This document shows positions 38,001 through 49,464 of a stretch of DNA of 64,000 nucleotides, one piece after another (positions within the stretch are counted from its first letter, which is position 1; each line of letters begins with the position of its first letter). The notes under the pieces were generated by a model. The model was not told where the DNA came from and did no database searches. It saw only the letters and a program-made list of their open reading frames with translations. The position numbers and the translations under genes are program-made. Origin of the DNA: Selaginella moellendorffii (Eukaryota; Streptophyta; Lycopodiopsida; Selaginellales; Selaginellaceae); contig NW_003314393.1 in the NCBI RefSeq assembly GCF_000143415.4, positions 26,199 to 90,198 on the forward strand, given 5' to 3'.

Positions 38001-40656
38001 ATCGTTGTGAATATTCAGACACGAGGACTGAAAAGCGCACTGGTGGCGCGTCGAAGAAGGACAAACAGACAAGCAATAGGAAAAAAGGAGGTACAAATTA
38101 TATTTGCAATGGTGTGTGGTCTCATGCCATTCCTTGCAGGAGACACTTCTTCAAAGGCAAAACAGGCAAGCACCAGCCAAGCTCAAACTAACAGTGGTCA
38201 TAAAAAGCGAAAGCACGTTGGACAGTCGTCGGGATCAAAGGCGTTTGATTCGAAAAGGAAGAAGGGCAACGAAAAGATGATAGGTAATGCCTCGCGGTTA
38301 TGGCGTGTGTGCTCATGCCATTCATTGCAGATCAAGGGCTGAGTGAAAGCAGCCAGTCACCACCTCCTGACTCAGATTCCTATGGCGGACTCCCCTTCCC
38401 CAATCTCAATGGAGAGGTACAATGGATGAGGGATGCTTTTCAAGTCAGGGCCACGTTTTTCTCATCTCGTCGTCTTCAAAGGGTGCAAGAACGTGCAGAA
38501 ACCATGTTAAGACAGTCGGGTGAGGATATGGTCCTAGGTCACGCACTAAAACAGGCTATGGATGTCTTGTATTTTGAGATGGAGACTCGGCCAGATGATT
38601 TTCCCAAGATGGTCCTGGAAAAACAAGCCATCCAGCCTGAGCAGCCTATAGAAGAAATGCAGGAGGGGGATGAGGAGCCAGAGAAAGATAATGAGCAGGA
38701 AGAGCAGAAAGATGAAGAGGAGGACAAAGAAGAGGAGGACGAAGAAGAGGAGGACAAAGAGGACTTGGATGGTCCTTACAATGGTGACGATCACAATAAC
38801 GACGACGACGATGATGACGACGATGGGCAGCCTGAGGTGGCCAAAGAGCAGCGGAGGAAGGTCATACAAGACAAACCATCAGGTAAATAATAGTACATCC
38901 ATTCCTAACCTTTTACCATTTCTAACATTGTCCATGTAGGTCGCAGAAGAAATGGTAAGTAGAGATTATTCAGTTGAATTAAGATACAAACTCTAGCCTT
39001 TAGTGTCGAGGAAGGATAGTGCCAAGCAAGGGTCAAAACGTATATCCAATCCTTCAGAATCAGCAATGCACCCAAGTGATATCGGTCCTAGTTCCTCAAT
39101 AGCAGTTGATGGTAAATACAGTATAGTCGATTATATGTGCTAATGAGTTTGTTTTTAGTAGCCAGTAGGGAAGATACCATCTCAATCGAAGGGAGATATT
39201 TGGACATGCATATGGATCCGCCAGTGGACTCTACTTGCCTGCAAGAGTCATCAGAGCTGGTGGAGGCTACTATCCATATCAACGCCAAGCAAGCTGACCA
39301 CGCTCCACTTGATGCTGCCCATACCACTGAGTCAATCTTGTCCACGTATCCAACTGACGGTGACTAGGCGCCATTGGACCCGCATGAGGCCGCCCCAGCC
39401 GCCGAGCCGGTCGTATCCTTATTTCCAACGGACTCAACGTGTGCCCAATCGTCTGACTACGCGCCGTTGGAACCTCCCTACACCGCCCCTGCTGCCTGTT
39501 CGGTCATGTCCACTTTGCCAACGGAGGCACCAGCTGAAATGGCGTGTGATCACACGCCATCGGAACCACCCCATGCCACTGTTGAGCCAGTTGTACCAGA
39601 GTCTACAGCTGAAATGGCATGTGCCCACATGCCATCGGATGCAATTGACCCCACATTGCAGAGGAGAGTATTTCCGCCCTTCACGTTTCCTCGACTAAAA
39701 CCCTCTGAACGACCATCGGGAGCACCATTCGCTAATATTGTAGATGGTAAAATTTACTTATACCATTTTTTATGCTGACGCATTTCATTTCAGAATCACG
39801 GCGAAAGTATTGTATCGTTTTTGATCTGAATGGTGTCCTTTTCTCCCATGAGCGTGGCTCGTCCTCGAATGTCACTGCACCCTCCAAAGCCTGCGGTCGC
39901 AAGTTGGTCAAAAGAGACAGATTCACATTAATCACACGGGAGAAACTGCGGGATCTAATAATGACCATGCGACACTTAAAACAGAGGGCCGGGTTCAATT
40001 TGCAATTGGGAGTTTGGACATCCATGATGCGCCACAATGCATTAACGTTGCTACAGATGATGCACAATCAGACGCGAGTAATATTACCATTTGACTTTCT
40101 CCTAACGCAGGAGGATTGCTTGACTATGGTCCATGTGAGGGGTAGCAAGCCCATCTTCGTCAAGCCAGAGGCTGTAGTGATGAACCGGACTGCTAGGTCA
40201 AGTGAGATCCTCATCATCAATGACTCGCTGATTAAAACTGCAGCGAACACGCACACATATGCAGTGCACCCCATCTCTTGCAGTATGGAAACTAGGGAGA
40301 AGAAACCGTATGTTCTGGGGGACCTTGTAAAACGGCTTGGAGCGATGATGATAGAGAACCAGCCAGTCCAGGAGGTGGCTGCAGAAATCAACCAAATGGC
40401 AGATGGAACGGTATATCAGAAGCCATTTGATTGGACAGACACCAGTCATCATTTATGGCATGTATATTGTCTAGCCAAGCACTATCCGCATCTCCATAAT
40501 CTGCTCAACCGGATGGGTTCTTCGACCACTGAACATGAGCGTGGACGTATTAGATAAGAGATGGCATTACTATTGGGTTTAAATCCTGATAGCGTGGAGA
40601 GTGATGAAATTCCAAGATTATTGTATAGGCGTTGGAGGCAAAAAATAACAGTCTGA
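35027..40656 (+). pseudogene. Gene C, copy 2: full exon set, three premature stops
   Basis: Exons by comparison with copy 3: ATG 35027-35029, then 35269-36447, 36502-37825, 37876-37962, 38001-38090, 38140-38283, 38331-38882, 38940-38954 (15-nt microexon), 39004-39111, 39159-39746, 39794-40656. All splice sites are GT-AG and the frame stays open across every junction except for TAG 36382-36384 (Trp in copy 3), TAG 39365-39367 (Gln; shared with copy 1) and TAA 40555-40557 (Glu). Exon 3 has 15 extra bases coding GSPAS. The ParB-like site here reads DSGQHSSLA, closer to the DG-x-H signature than copy 3. Intron 1 carries palindromes at 35055-35076 and 35132-35153. Confidence 0.85.
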
Positions 40657-41074
40657 GATGGCATGTATTTATTTAAAAATGTAACTTATTATGGCATGGG
40701 GTTCCATGCCATTGTATTAATATTAAAAGACAATTCTTTGAGAGGATTTGCATTATACTAGAAGTGTTACAGCATGTTATTGGAAGTCTACGAAGTTGTT
40801 TTATTAATAAGGGGAAAGTAAAGATTGAATGGGGACTTGGGCTCCACCTAGACTCGGAGCAACTGAGCCAATATTAAAAGGATGGAAAGAAATTGGACGA
40901 CGATGACAAGGAGAAGAGAGAGGTGAAGCAATCGCAGGGGGAGGAGAAGTGATTGAGTAGACATTTCCTTGTTTAAAATAAAATGGCATGTGCCTCAATG
41001 CAGTTGAATTTTGTTATATTTATATACTATATAAAGGTTTGGAAACCTTATTTTACAAGTGGGATAATGACAAT
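40657..41074. other. Right subterminal region, copy 2
   Basis: No gene seen. Same content as 18495-18912: palindrome after the gene C stop, purine-rich tract, TATATAAAGG box and terminal hairpins. Confidence 0.6.
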
Positions 41075-41098
41075 TCCCACTTTAACGAAATAGAGCTT
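41075..41098 (-). repeat. Right terminal inverted repeat, copy 2
   Basis: Perfect reverse complement of 27523-27546, followed directly by the TCTT target duplication at 41099-41102. Confidence 0.95.
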
Positions 41099-41102
41099 TC
41101 TT

Positions 41103-41726
41103 CCCGATAGGATGCCACCACCGCAAGGGGATACTCTATCATGGAGTGTGTTGTAGGCCCAACACATTTCCCAAGCCTTAAAGGTTGCGAGCAGCTTCAT
41201 GACTTTTGAGGGTGTGGTTGTCATGATCCTTCCCCGCTCTCTAATATGGAAAGGCCTTCTCGCACACTTGGCTGACAACAATGATGGATTTATCGAGTTT
41301 TCATCTAGTTGCCTTCTTTCGAGTATGGTGGTGGACACAAAAGACACTAGTGGACAAAAGCAAAAGGTGTGTGACTTCTTTATTTACAAATTAACTCTAT
41401 TCTTTTTTTTTTTTTTCCAGGTTTATTCCTAGAACTACCATGCTCTATGCCACATTGGGAACCGGCGTAATGCCATACAAGCTGATGAGTGTGCTGCTCT
41501 TGCTTTACTAGGATATGACAGCTCTATAGACATCATCCCAAATGTGATTGACTTGGACATTCTTCACCCAGCATTCCTTGGTTATCGACATCGTTCGGTC
41601 ACGGCCATGCAGATCTTGTTGGAGTTATTCTGTCCACCAAAGGGGATTGTACTTGATGCTACAGTAGGATTTGGGTCAATGGTACAGGCAGCGAAAGAGA
41701 CAGGCCGAGAAGCAGAAGAAGATTGA
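41103..41726 (+). pseudogene. ParB-plus-aminomethyltransferase-like gene, 3' part (after copy 2)
   Basis: Continues the frame of 24741-27522 after removal of copy 2. It opens with PDRMPP, so the interrupted site reads as DL-PD followed by PP, at the place where a DPPY-like catalytic motif IV is expected. A stop occurs soon after LSWSVL. Next comes a beta-strand-like GVVVMILPR, a 54-nt intron (41367-41420), and a long open exon (one TAG at its start) with LDILHPAFLGYRHRS, AMQILLELFCPP and KGIVLDATVGFGSMVQAA, which matches the SAM-binding motif I (VLDxxxGxGS) of N4/N6 aminomethyltransferases. Motif IV before motif I is the beta-class order. The end seems shortened compared with 48640-49038. Confidence 0.55.
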
Positions 41727-41927
41727 ATATATTTTGATTTTAATATAAGTTATGTGGTTTAATATATTATTTTCTTTCTTTGTAGACTAAAAGATTAGTT
41801 CATGTCGAACTAATAATCTACATGAGCTTATGGAATACCTTAAACACCTAGATTTTATGTTAAAAATTCTTGGTTCGAAACAAACTAAGGTAGTGCCATT
41901 AAACTTTCACTAGTTAGGGGATTGTAT
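41727..41927. other. AT-rich spacer after the methyltransferase-like pseudogene
   Basis: No gene seen. It is probably the 3' flank of the pseudogene, ending where the LINE tail begins. Confidence 0.45.
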
Positions 41928-42552
41928 TGACTTCTTTTGACTTTTGTTGACTTTTATTGACTTGAGCTCAGCTCAAAAACTACCCAGCCCCCGCCATTGC
42001 TAACGAATCTCACCACCTCCCATTCTGCCGAAGCATCTAGACCTCCACTCCTCTAGCTGCCTCAATTTCACTTGCTCCTTCAGGATGGTGTAATGAAGCT
42101 GCACTACTACAAGAGTGAGTCTCCACCACGATGCCACCACCATCGATATCCTTGCTTGTTGCCCATAAAAGTGGCAATGGTTTTGTGCCTCCTAGAGTGC
42201 TTGCACTTCTGTCACTCTCCAGATGGACCAGCGCTCATAGCCCATCGCCTCCCAAACTAACATCCCGACTTCAGCCCCTATTGCGTCCCACTAGACCCAA
42301 CTTCAACCCCTATCGTACTACTCGAATCCTGCCCTTGACTTCATCATCCGTCACTATCGGCATGACCTGTTTATCTCCTGCTAGCAGCTACATGTCGCCT
42401 CTCATAACCCGACAAGGACGCCCAACATTCTGTTTGGGGGACACAATGAACCACACCTCCACATCACCATCCTCCCAAGTTGGTGTTGGGGCTGCAAACA
42501 CCCGTGTCTAGGCCCCCAAGCTGATGCGTTCCCTGTTTGGCTCCACGTCCCA

Positions 42553-44165
42553 TTATAGAGCCACAACGTCTCCAGGTTTGAGACAATGCCTAGGCCAGAG
42601 CTGCCCTTTCTTCACCTCACTCACTGCTCTGATGATGCGAAGAAGATTGAGGTGGACTTTCCTCCACCATCCTTGGTTAAAGACTTGCATATGCCTTGTA
42701 GTCTTCCTCCTATCCTTGTCTAGAACTCCCACCAGTTGCTTGAGGGTTCTGAAGCCTTCGCCATGCAGCTTTCTCCAGATTGTGTAGTGGTCTTCCCTAC
42801 CCAATGTCTTGTCATCCACTTTGAAGAGGTCATTGAAGAATAGGGGTTGGTTCAGCCAGTCCTCCACTCGCCCTGGCATTTCCCTACTGACTAGAAACTT
42901 GCTCCATAACCTGAGAAACCCTTGAACCAATGTGCCCCCCTTGACTACTTGCTTCGGCCCTTCAACAAACAGCCAACGTGGATCCTTCTCCCATGGTGCC
43001 TAGTGTTGTGCCTAGGTCGAATTGCCAACAAACTCTGCCTAAACATGAGTCTCCAAAGTTTGTTACCTAGTTGAAGGCCCATAAGGAGGATTTTGTACCG
43101 TAGTGCCTTTGCCATGTTGCTGGGATCAATAACTCCAAGTCCTCCCAAGACTCGTGGACGTGTTGTGGATTGCCATGCAACCTTGGCCATGATCCTTCCT
43201 GTGACAAGCGTACCCCACCACACATACTTACGAACCATCATGCGTACCTTTCTAAGAGTGCATTCAAGGATAGGCCAGATTGAGAGGTGGTACCAAATTT
43301 TGGGCAGAATGATGCTCCTAGCTACAACCACTCTCACTAGCAAACCAAGTTTCTGAGGAGCCCACTTCTGGATTAACATTCGTATCCTTCGGAGCAAGGT
43401 GTCATCCTGAAGTGTTGCATTAAACTGGGTACCAACCTGAATCCCCAAGTACCTAGTGTCCTCTCTTGGTTTGAGCTATTGGAAGTCGATGTCTTGGCCC
43501 CATGACTCAATGCTTGGCTGCCCCTAGTTGATGCCCACTGATTTGTTCCAGTTGATTGCTGCGCCAACTGCGAGGTTGAAAGTCTCCAGTGCCTTCTTAG
43601 CTGCATCTAGGTTCTCCTTTGTTGCGAGGAGGAATAAGGCCGTGTCATCTACAAATGCTCCATCCAAGAGTTCCTAAGTCACCCTTGCTATTCTTGGAAG
43701 TTGCTGTCTCACAGCTGGTAGGGTGAGTTCTTTGATGCACCCACCTTCTACTAGAAAAGTGCCTAGGGCCTTAACCACAAACCACTCGTGGGGGACACAC
43801 TAGGGAAGGGATGCACGCACTTCCACTGCCGCATTTTCCCTCTCTGCAGTCCACTACTGGGCTGTGTACAGCAGTTGGTAGAACTCCTAGGTGAGCTGCT
43901 GCATCCCTTGTTGATCCTCGATGACCCTCCCATCATTGTGCTTCAGCCCCAGGATGGGAGGACAGTCAGTCATTGGCCTGATTCCCCTAAAGAAAGACTT
44001 GTTGAGAAGGCATTCATTTAGGGCCCATTCATCTTCCATGGCCCAGACACCCTTGCTCCACGCTACATACTCCAGGTCATGTAGCTTGGCTTCCTGTTCA
44101 TCCAATACTACTTGCCACTTGTTCTCATTTTGTGTGTTCAGCAACATCCTATGCACTGCTGCCAC
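42553..44165 (-). pseudogene. LINE reverse transcriptase remnant
   Basis: The upstream end (44165-43887) matches the linker before the RT domain: LLNKSFFRGIRP...DGRVIEDQQGMQQL. The catalytic motif FVDDT is at 43641-43655, followed by ALFLLATKENLDAAKKALETF and a thumb-like YLGIQVG segment. At 43448-42945 lies the typical post-RT region (ARSIILPKIWYHLSIWP ... GGLGVIDPSNMAKALRYK). The central fingers and palm motifs seem largely missing between about 43860 and 43680, so the domain is internally deleted as well as frameshifted. Product role: target-primed reverse transcription. Confidence 0.75.
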
Positions 44166-44506
44166 CTTCTACCTGGCCAATCTCACGTCCTTCATCACTG
44201 CTCCTTTGAGATCCTTTTGGCATGCCCGGAGCTTCTGGGAGCAAGACAGGAGCATTGGGATCAGTCCCATCTTGTCTTGCACGAGGGTGTCATGTATTAG
44301 CCCAATCTCCACTAAGTCTCGCACGTTGCTCTTGTGATTGAGTGCTGGACTGTTGTCCCTTTGTTCCTTTGAAGCTTGATCACACTGCGGAGGGGGTCGT
44401 GATCAGAGAAGGAGGTGAAACCGAGCCACGTCTTAAGGCTTCCACCATCCTACCGTATGCGAGTTGAGGCATAAATCCGGTCTAGTCTCAACTGGGAGGT
44501 CACTGA

Positions 44507-45121
44507 CTACTGCCTCGTAAAGGGGTGAGCATGAGATGCAAACCCCACTGCATGTTGGAGGTCCATGATCCCTAGTGCATCCACAAGCTGACTCCACTGC
44601 TCCCACTCACAAAGTAGAATTATTTCCTGCATTCCCCTGCAATTGCAGATGTCCTTAACCATGTTGAAGTCTCCTAGAACCAGCCATTCATTTGCTTGCC
44701 CTTGGGTGGATTGCAACATGCTCAGCCAGAATTCTGCACATCTCCCTTTCCTCATTGGTGCATAGATGTTGATTATCCCCACCCGTCTGAAGTGGAGATG
44801 AAGGACAAGCAACTGAGCCTTCCCCGGAACCAGGACAATGTGGTTTCGTACCTGAGCAGACCATTTGGTTGAGACTACCACTGCTGTGCCACCTCCTGAT
44901 CTGGCCACCACTTGCGTGGCTGGGTTCCACCAGAGCCATCCCCTCATGCCAAAGGTGTAGTCTGGGGCTTCGGTCATTTTGTGCTCTTGCAAACATAGGA
45001 TGTTGATGCCTCCTAAGCTGATCTCGCGGATGTGGGACTTGAGTTGCACCCTTTTGTTGAGTCAACTGCTGGTCCAGCTGAGTCCCCGACAGTTCCAAGT
45101 GACAGTCATAAGTGTTGTCAT
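44507..45121 (-). pseudogene. LINE endonuclease domain (APE type)
   Basis: Starts with ATG at 45121 and the motif TWNCRGLS. It continues, after a stop and a frame change, with ILCLQEHKM (the catalytic Glu motif), a YAP-containing strand (IINIYAPM), and LVLGDFNMV (the GDFN motif). These are the ordered motifs of LINE endonucleases, which nick the target DNA. The frame breaks near 45060. Confidence 0.85.
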
Positions 45122-45599
45122 GGAGCCATGTACTTCCAATAAAATGAGGTGTTGTGGGGTCTTGCCCTCCATTCTGTGGAGATGGTCCACACCATAGTCA
45201 TCTTCCCTCTATACTTTGTCCATGAGAAGCCTTGGACAATGTATCTCGCAAAGCCTGTCCACTTCGTGATGGCACTCTCCATGCATTTCTAGTAGTCGCC
45301 AATGGTGACAACCTCCGGGAAGGCTGTGTCCCGCAGCACATCAGCCAGTCTCCTACCTCTATGGAACTTAATTCCCACTTAGGTGGAATCCACCTGATTG
45401 CCATTCCTACTGTCTAAGGGAGGACCGGCTGGAAGCCATCCCCTTCAATGTCAATGATAGGTCCCTCAAACAGTTTGGGCTGCAAGGAAGAGCCCAAGAG
45501 TGGTGGGGGCGACCGGGAAGCGAATGTGTGGCATTTGGTCAGGAGGGCGCGCCTTCAAGATCTTCTCTTGCTTTTCTGGTAACTCAAACGGCTTCTGGG

Positions 45600-46404
45600 A
45601 GGCTAGCCTGTTCCACTTGACTGAGCAGGCCTCCTCCCGGTATCCAGTACTCTAACAAAAGTTACATCTAGGTTCCGAGTTCTCCATTTGGATCCTGATA
45701 TACTAGCCCAACACTACACTCTCTACCAGGATTTCAGCCGGGGCTGAGACAAAAACCTTGAGTTGGATGGGGCCAAGGACACCCTCTGCTTCTACAGTAT
45801 CAAGACCAAGCACCATCTGGCTGATACTCCCTTCAACCAGCTCCTGGATCACCATTGTGATCCGCATTTCATGGGAATGTCCCACAATGAAATGTTCACT
45901 GGAAAGCTCCCACGCTTGAGGCGTGCCTAGTCCTCGCTGTGAACCTCGGGATCCATGGGTGGAATGACACCACCCAATGCTCTTGTCAATGAGGCCATGC
46001 ATGGCCTCCTTTTGAGACTGTGCCTCCTCTGTCTCAAAGACAACTGTGTAACAGCCCTTCCCATGTGGTAGCATCTTCTTCATGAGGATCCCCTGTCCCA
46101 ACGTTGTATTGATCAAGTTGTTAGCCATGCAACCTATTGGGAACTTCCCTCTGAAAACTGCAATCAATGCCTTCTTACGGAGTTCCTCTTCCTTCTCTAC
46201 CATTGCTCTTTGCATAGCCTCAGCTAGCTTAACAGGAATAGCCTTTCCTCTCATGTCAACATGGACCAAGTCACTTTCACCTTCTCCTGCTGCTGCCACC
46301 TTGGGCACTTCTGCATGTCCAAATGTTTCCCCGTTCATGTTATGGGAGGCGTTCTTCTTGTTGCCATCACTATTCCCGTCTGAGGAGTGTAGTGCTTCTG
46401 CCAC
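45600..46404 (-). pseudogene. LINE ORF1 with DUF4283-like domain and zinc knuckle
   Basis: A 233-codon open frame (45703-46404) has KALIAVFRGKFPIG...LPHGKGCYTVVFETEEAQ, resembling the DUF4283 region found in plant LINE ORF1 proteins. A little downstream in another frame (about 45690-45640) the residues RCNFC, a stop, then GYREEAC resemble a CCHC knuckle. Expected role: RNA-binding chaperone of the LINE particle. The ORF is disrupted, and the more 5' frames up to about 48.5 kb are not recognised. Confidence 0.6.
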
Positions 46405-46577
46405 CTTTCCCTGGCCCCAAGTCTTCCCTGCTCTTGACTAGGCCTTTGCCACTCACTCAGACGTGTCAACCTCTTGGCACTTGTTCTCTTGCGTACCTGT
46501 ACTCTTATCAGTGGGGGCCTACTCCTCCTCGAGAAAGGCTTCAATTGTGTTTGTCCAGGATAGGCCCTCCTTGACAA

Positions 46578-48520
46578 GTCTCAGAGTTTTAAGTTTCTGC
46601 CATGTTGCTCGCTTCACTTTCTTCTTCTTGCATTTGGTCTTCCTCTTGTTGAAGATATCCCATTCCTGGAATTGAAGTGTCCCATCTGACTTTTCATCCA
46701 ATGAGTGCTCGGTCTCTGGCTTTGTTTCTGGCTCTCCAAGTCTCACATCCTTTGTTGGTGTTGGTGCAACATCCAACTTGCCATCTTGCTCTTGTGCCCA
46801 TGCATCAAACAGATCCACTTGCTGTGTGACCACTACCTTCGTGATTAATTCCTGTGCTTCTCACAGTGCAGGTCCCAACACAAGGTCTTCTCCCAAAGGA
46901 TTCAGGTCCAGCTCTCTAGTCATGCACAGTAGAGTTGATTGGAGTTCTTTGGTCGAGCGGAGACCTTTGGATCCTTTCCTCAAAGTGGCAAGGGTCCCAG
47001 ACCAACATCTCTGCCTCGTCAAGTCTTGGAAATGGAGAGGGGAGCAACACCTTTTGCCCCTCATATAGCACTGTGGGAGAGTCTAGGTCTGATTTCCTCT
47101 CTTGTTGCTGGTGTGCAAGGTCCACCTAGCATGCTTCCTCTTGCCTTCTTGCATGTACTGGGTCAGGGATGGGCCCATCCTTGTCTACAGGAGTCTTTGG
47201 GTGATATGGGGGGTTCCCACCAGCTGATGGCATGAGCTTGATGCATTCCCATGAGTAGGGAGTGTGCCAGTTGCCCAGTCCTTCTGTGTCTTGAGGTCCT
47301 TCGTTAGAATTCCAAGAGCTGCTTAACATGCATCCCACAGAGAGACGTTCCCCATGTCTTCCATGTCATCCATTTGGTGAGTTAGCTGCATGACTTCCTA
47401 ATAGATTCGTTGTGTTGGATCACGATGCACCTGTTCCATGAACCTCTCACTATTCCAAAAGACTATACCACCACCTGCAAGCTTCAGCAAGAACAAGTGT
47501 AGACAATCTGTGTTGTCTCCAACCTATCTTGAATTAGTGTAGAGCCTCGCCACTAGGGGCTGTGAGCTGGATCTGGGCCTCACACTTGAGGAACGAGCTG
47601 GTGAAGATGGGAGTGAAGCCCTGGGCTTGTTCGTAAGGTCTGACAAGCATTTGTGGGCAAACTTCAATGTCCGGAGTGGTTGTTCCTTGCTCGGCCCTAG
47701 GGCCACAACTGAACAGTCAGTCTCCTTGGAGATCTCCTGGCCTTGGTTGTGTCTTTGAGTGAGGGATTGTGAACTCACCTTCTAATGAGACCTTCATATT
47801 GATCCTGCAGGACAGAAGTGCATCCACACTCGGGCCCTGTTCCTCCCTGTTTTTGGTCGTTCTGAGTGGGGGAGACTTGAGTTCTCCTGTCCCATGCCCT
47901 AGCTCTGCTGCTGCTGCATGTGCTGCTGCTCTGGTGGTGACTCCTAACCTAATCCTGGTGCACCGCTGCTGCACTTCTGTGAGACATCCATCCCTATGAA
48001 TCCCCTCAACTACAAAAGTGCTTGGGATGATTCCCCACAAGCCTTCCTAACTTGTGACTGGCCTGAGACTCTCACAAAGCTCTTGCACTCCAGCCAGTGA
48101 CCATGCTAGTGGGTGAGGGGAGGTAGCTTTGTCCTCTCCTCCACTCTCAGTGGCCAATTCGCCTCTAGCATGGCTTACACTTCCAGCTTTTTCTAGGACT
48201 TGGCCATCTCCCAACCTAGAAACGTCCACCACTTCTATCTCATAGTTCTTATCCTGTTGGGCTGCTACTTTGTGCGGCTCACTTGCTGCCTTGCACAGCA
48301 GTGTTCTGGCCGTTGATATAGAGGGCCCTTTCCCATCCTAGCTTACTGCTGTGCATGTTCCAGGACCCCAACCTTGTAACAGTCCTCCTTGTGGGAGCCA
48401 AATGCTGTGGCCCCTACCTCACACTCCACAACCTTGAGAGCTTAGATTGATGGGCGTGGATGTTATGACTCCCTTGCAGCTGTTCTCCATGCTGCTGACA
48501 AGAGAGTGAATACACAACAG
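46578..48520 (-). other. Putative LINE 5' region, unrecognised
   Basis: Only short frames up to about 107 codons on the minus strand, rich in Pro, Ser, Gln and basic residues (for example 46519-46833 with a KCKKKKVKR stretch). I see no domain. It is more likely the 5' part of the LINE than separate genes. Confidence 0.4.
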
Positions 48521-48639
48521 AACCAAAAAAAGGAGTACAATGTTTTGCCTAGGTATAATAGTTCCACTAACATCATACCCAACCTTATGGATGAGTAGAT
48601 TTGTAACACGTTTCTAGGGTACTGATTTTGAACTTCATC

Positions 48640-49038
48640 GGCGATGCAAGTCTTGCTTGAGCTCTATTGCCCACCAGATGGTGTTGTGATTAATTGCACA
48701 GTAGGTAGCGGTTCTATAGTGAAGGTAGCATGTGACTCTAGTAGGTCGGTGTTTGCTTTTGAAGAACATCATTTCTTCAAACACTGTATTAAAGGATTTT
48801 GTGAGTTCCCTCCATCCTCAAGGAGGTAAATTATGTTAATTAAAATTTCAATATATGTTTAATTCTATTTTATAGATCACAGTCACCTAGAGTTTTTAGA
48901 ATTGGAGGCTTTGAAAGTCTCCCCAACTATGCAAAAACTTTAGCTCAACATATGCAAAGTGAATCTTCCCCACAATACCAATATAGGAGGAAGGATAAAA
49001 GAAATCAATATGTTGATAATGAAGCAGAAGAAAATTAA
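48640..49038 (+). pseudogene. Second methyltransferase-like gene copy, C-terminal fragment
   Basis: The frame from 48644 reads MQVLLELYCPPDG, then VVINCTVGSGSIVKVA and VFAFEEHHFF. This aligns with AMQILLELFCPP...VLDATVGFGSMVQAA at 41600-41710 and again resembles SAM-binding motif I (GSGS) followed by an acidic strand end. After AGGAGG a short intron ends TTTTATAG near 48876, and an exon closes with RIGGFESLPNY...NEAEEN and a stop at about 49038. The key Asp of motif I is Asn here. Upstream of 48640 the frame is lost toward the LINE, so only the C-terminus is left. A second, diverged family member shows the family is multicopy. Confidence 0.55.
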
Positions 49039-49440
49039 TTGCATCCTTACATAAAATGAAAAACTTATTATATGTTAGATGTTTATGAAGGTGTCAAATA
49101 TCAATGAAGGTGTCAAATGTCAGTGAAAGTGTCAGTGTCAGATATCATAATTGTAAATTATCATTCTCACATATCACCATCACTTTGTAGCACTTGTGTG
49201 TTGCCATCTCCTCCTTCAACATTTTATAAACAATTGTATGTGATATGATAACATCTTCTAAAACAAAGTATGTTACCTACAACTAATATCATTTTATTAT
49301 ATTTTTTCGTTTAAAAGTAACAATACTATAGTATAGTAAAGTAGTTCTAAATCTTACATTCCACTATAGGGTGGCCTAAAAACCCCATATTTTGCATTAG
49401 CTGATACAGTGTTTCCCAAGGGGATGTTATTTCCCACAAT
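49039..49440. other. AT-rich spacer left of copy 3
   Basis: No gene seen. It contains a short imperfect tandem of GAAGGTGTCAAAT-like units near 49085-49140. It ends CACAAT at the copy 3 boundary. Confidence 0.5.
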
Positions 49441-49464
49441 AAGCTCTATTTCGTTAAAGTGGGA
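49441..49464 (+). repeat. Left terminal inverted repeat, copy 3
   Basis: Perfect 24-bp TIR, matching the reverse complement of 63588-63611. Confidence 0.95.

Larger units (their letters stand above)
27523..41098. mobile_element. Giant TIR element, copy 2
   Basis: A 13,576-bp copy with perfect 24-bp TIRs and a 4-bp TCTT target duplication, inserted in an exon of the ParB/methyltransferase-like pseudogene. It has ORF A, a broken gene B, a long divergent spacer with a 1.2-kb internal duplication, and a gene C with all 11 exons but three stops. It is the only copy with a convincing target duplication, so it best defines the true ends. Since each gene is broken it must have been moved by proteins from another copy, or decayed after insertion. 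Confidence 0.95.
41928..48520 (-). mobile_element. Degraded L1-like LINE, minus strand
   Basis: On the minus strand, in order: a Pro/Ser-rich leader region (about 48.5-46.6 kb), an ORF1 with a DUF4283-like domain and a zinc knuckle, an APE-type endonuclease start, a reverse transcriptase with FVDDT, and a C-terminal region. The 3' end on the minus strand is marked by an imperfect (TCAAAAGTCAAC)-like repeat at 41928-41975 (plus: ttgacttttg units). Both boundaries are estimates. Frames are broken by many stops, so it is inactive. It lies between two fragments of methyltransferase-like genes and may have been inserted in, or next to, one of them. Confidence 0.75.
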
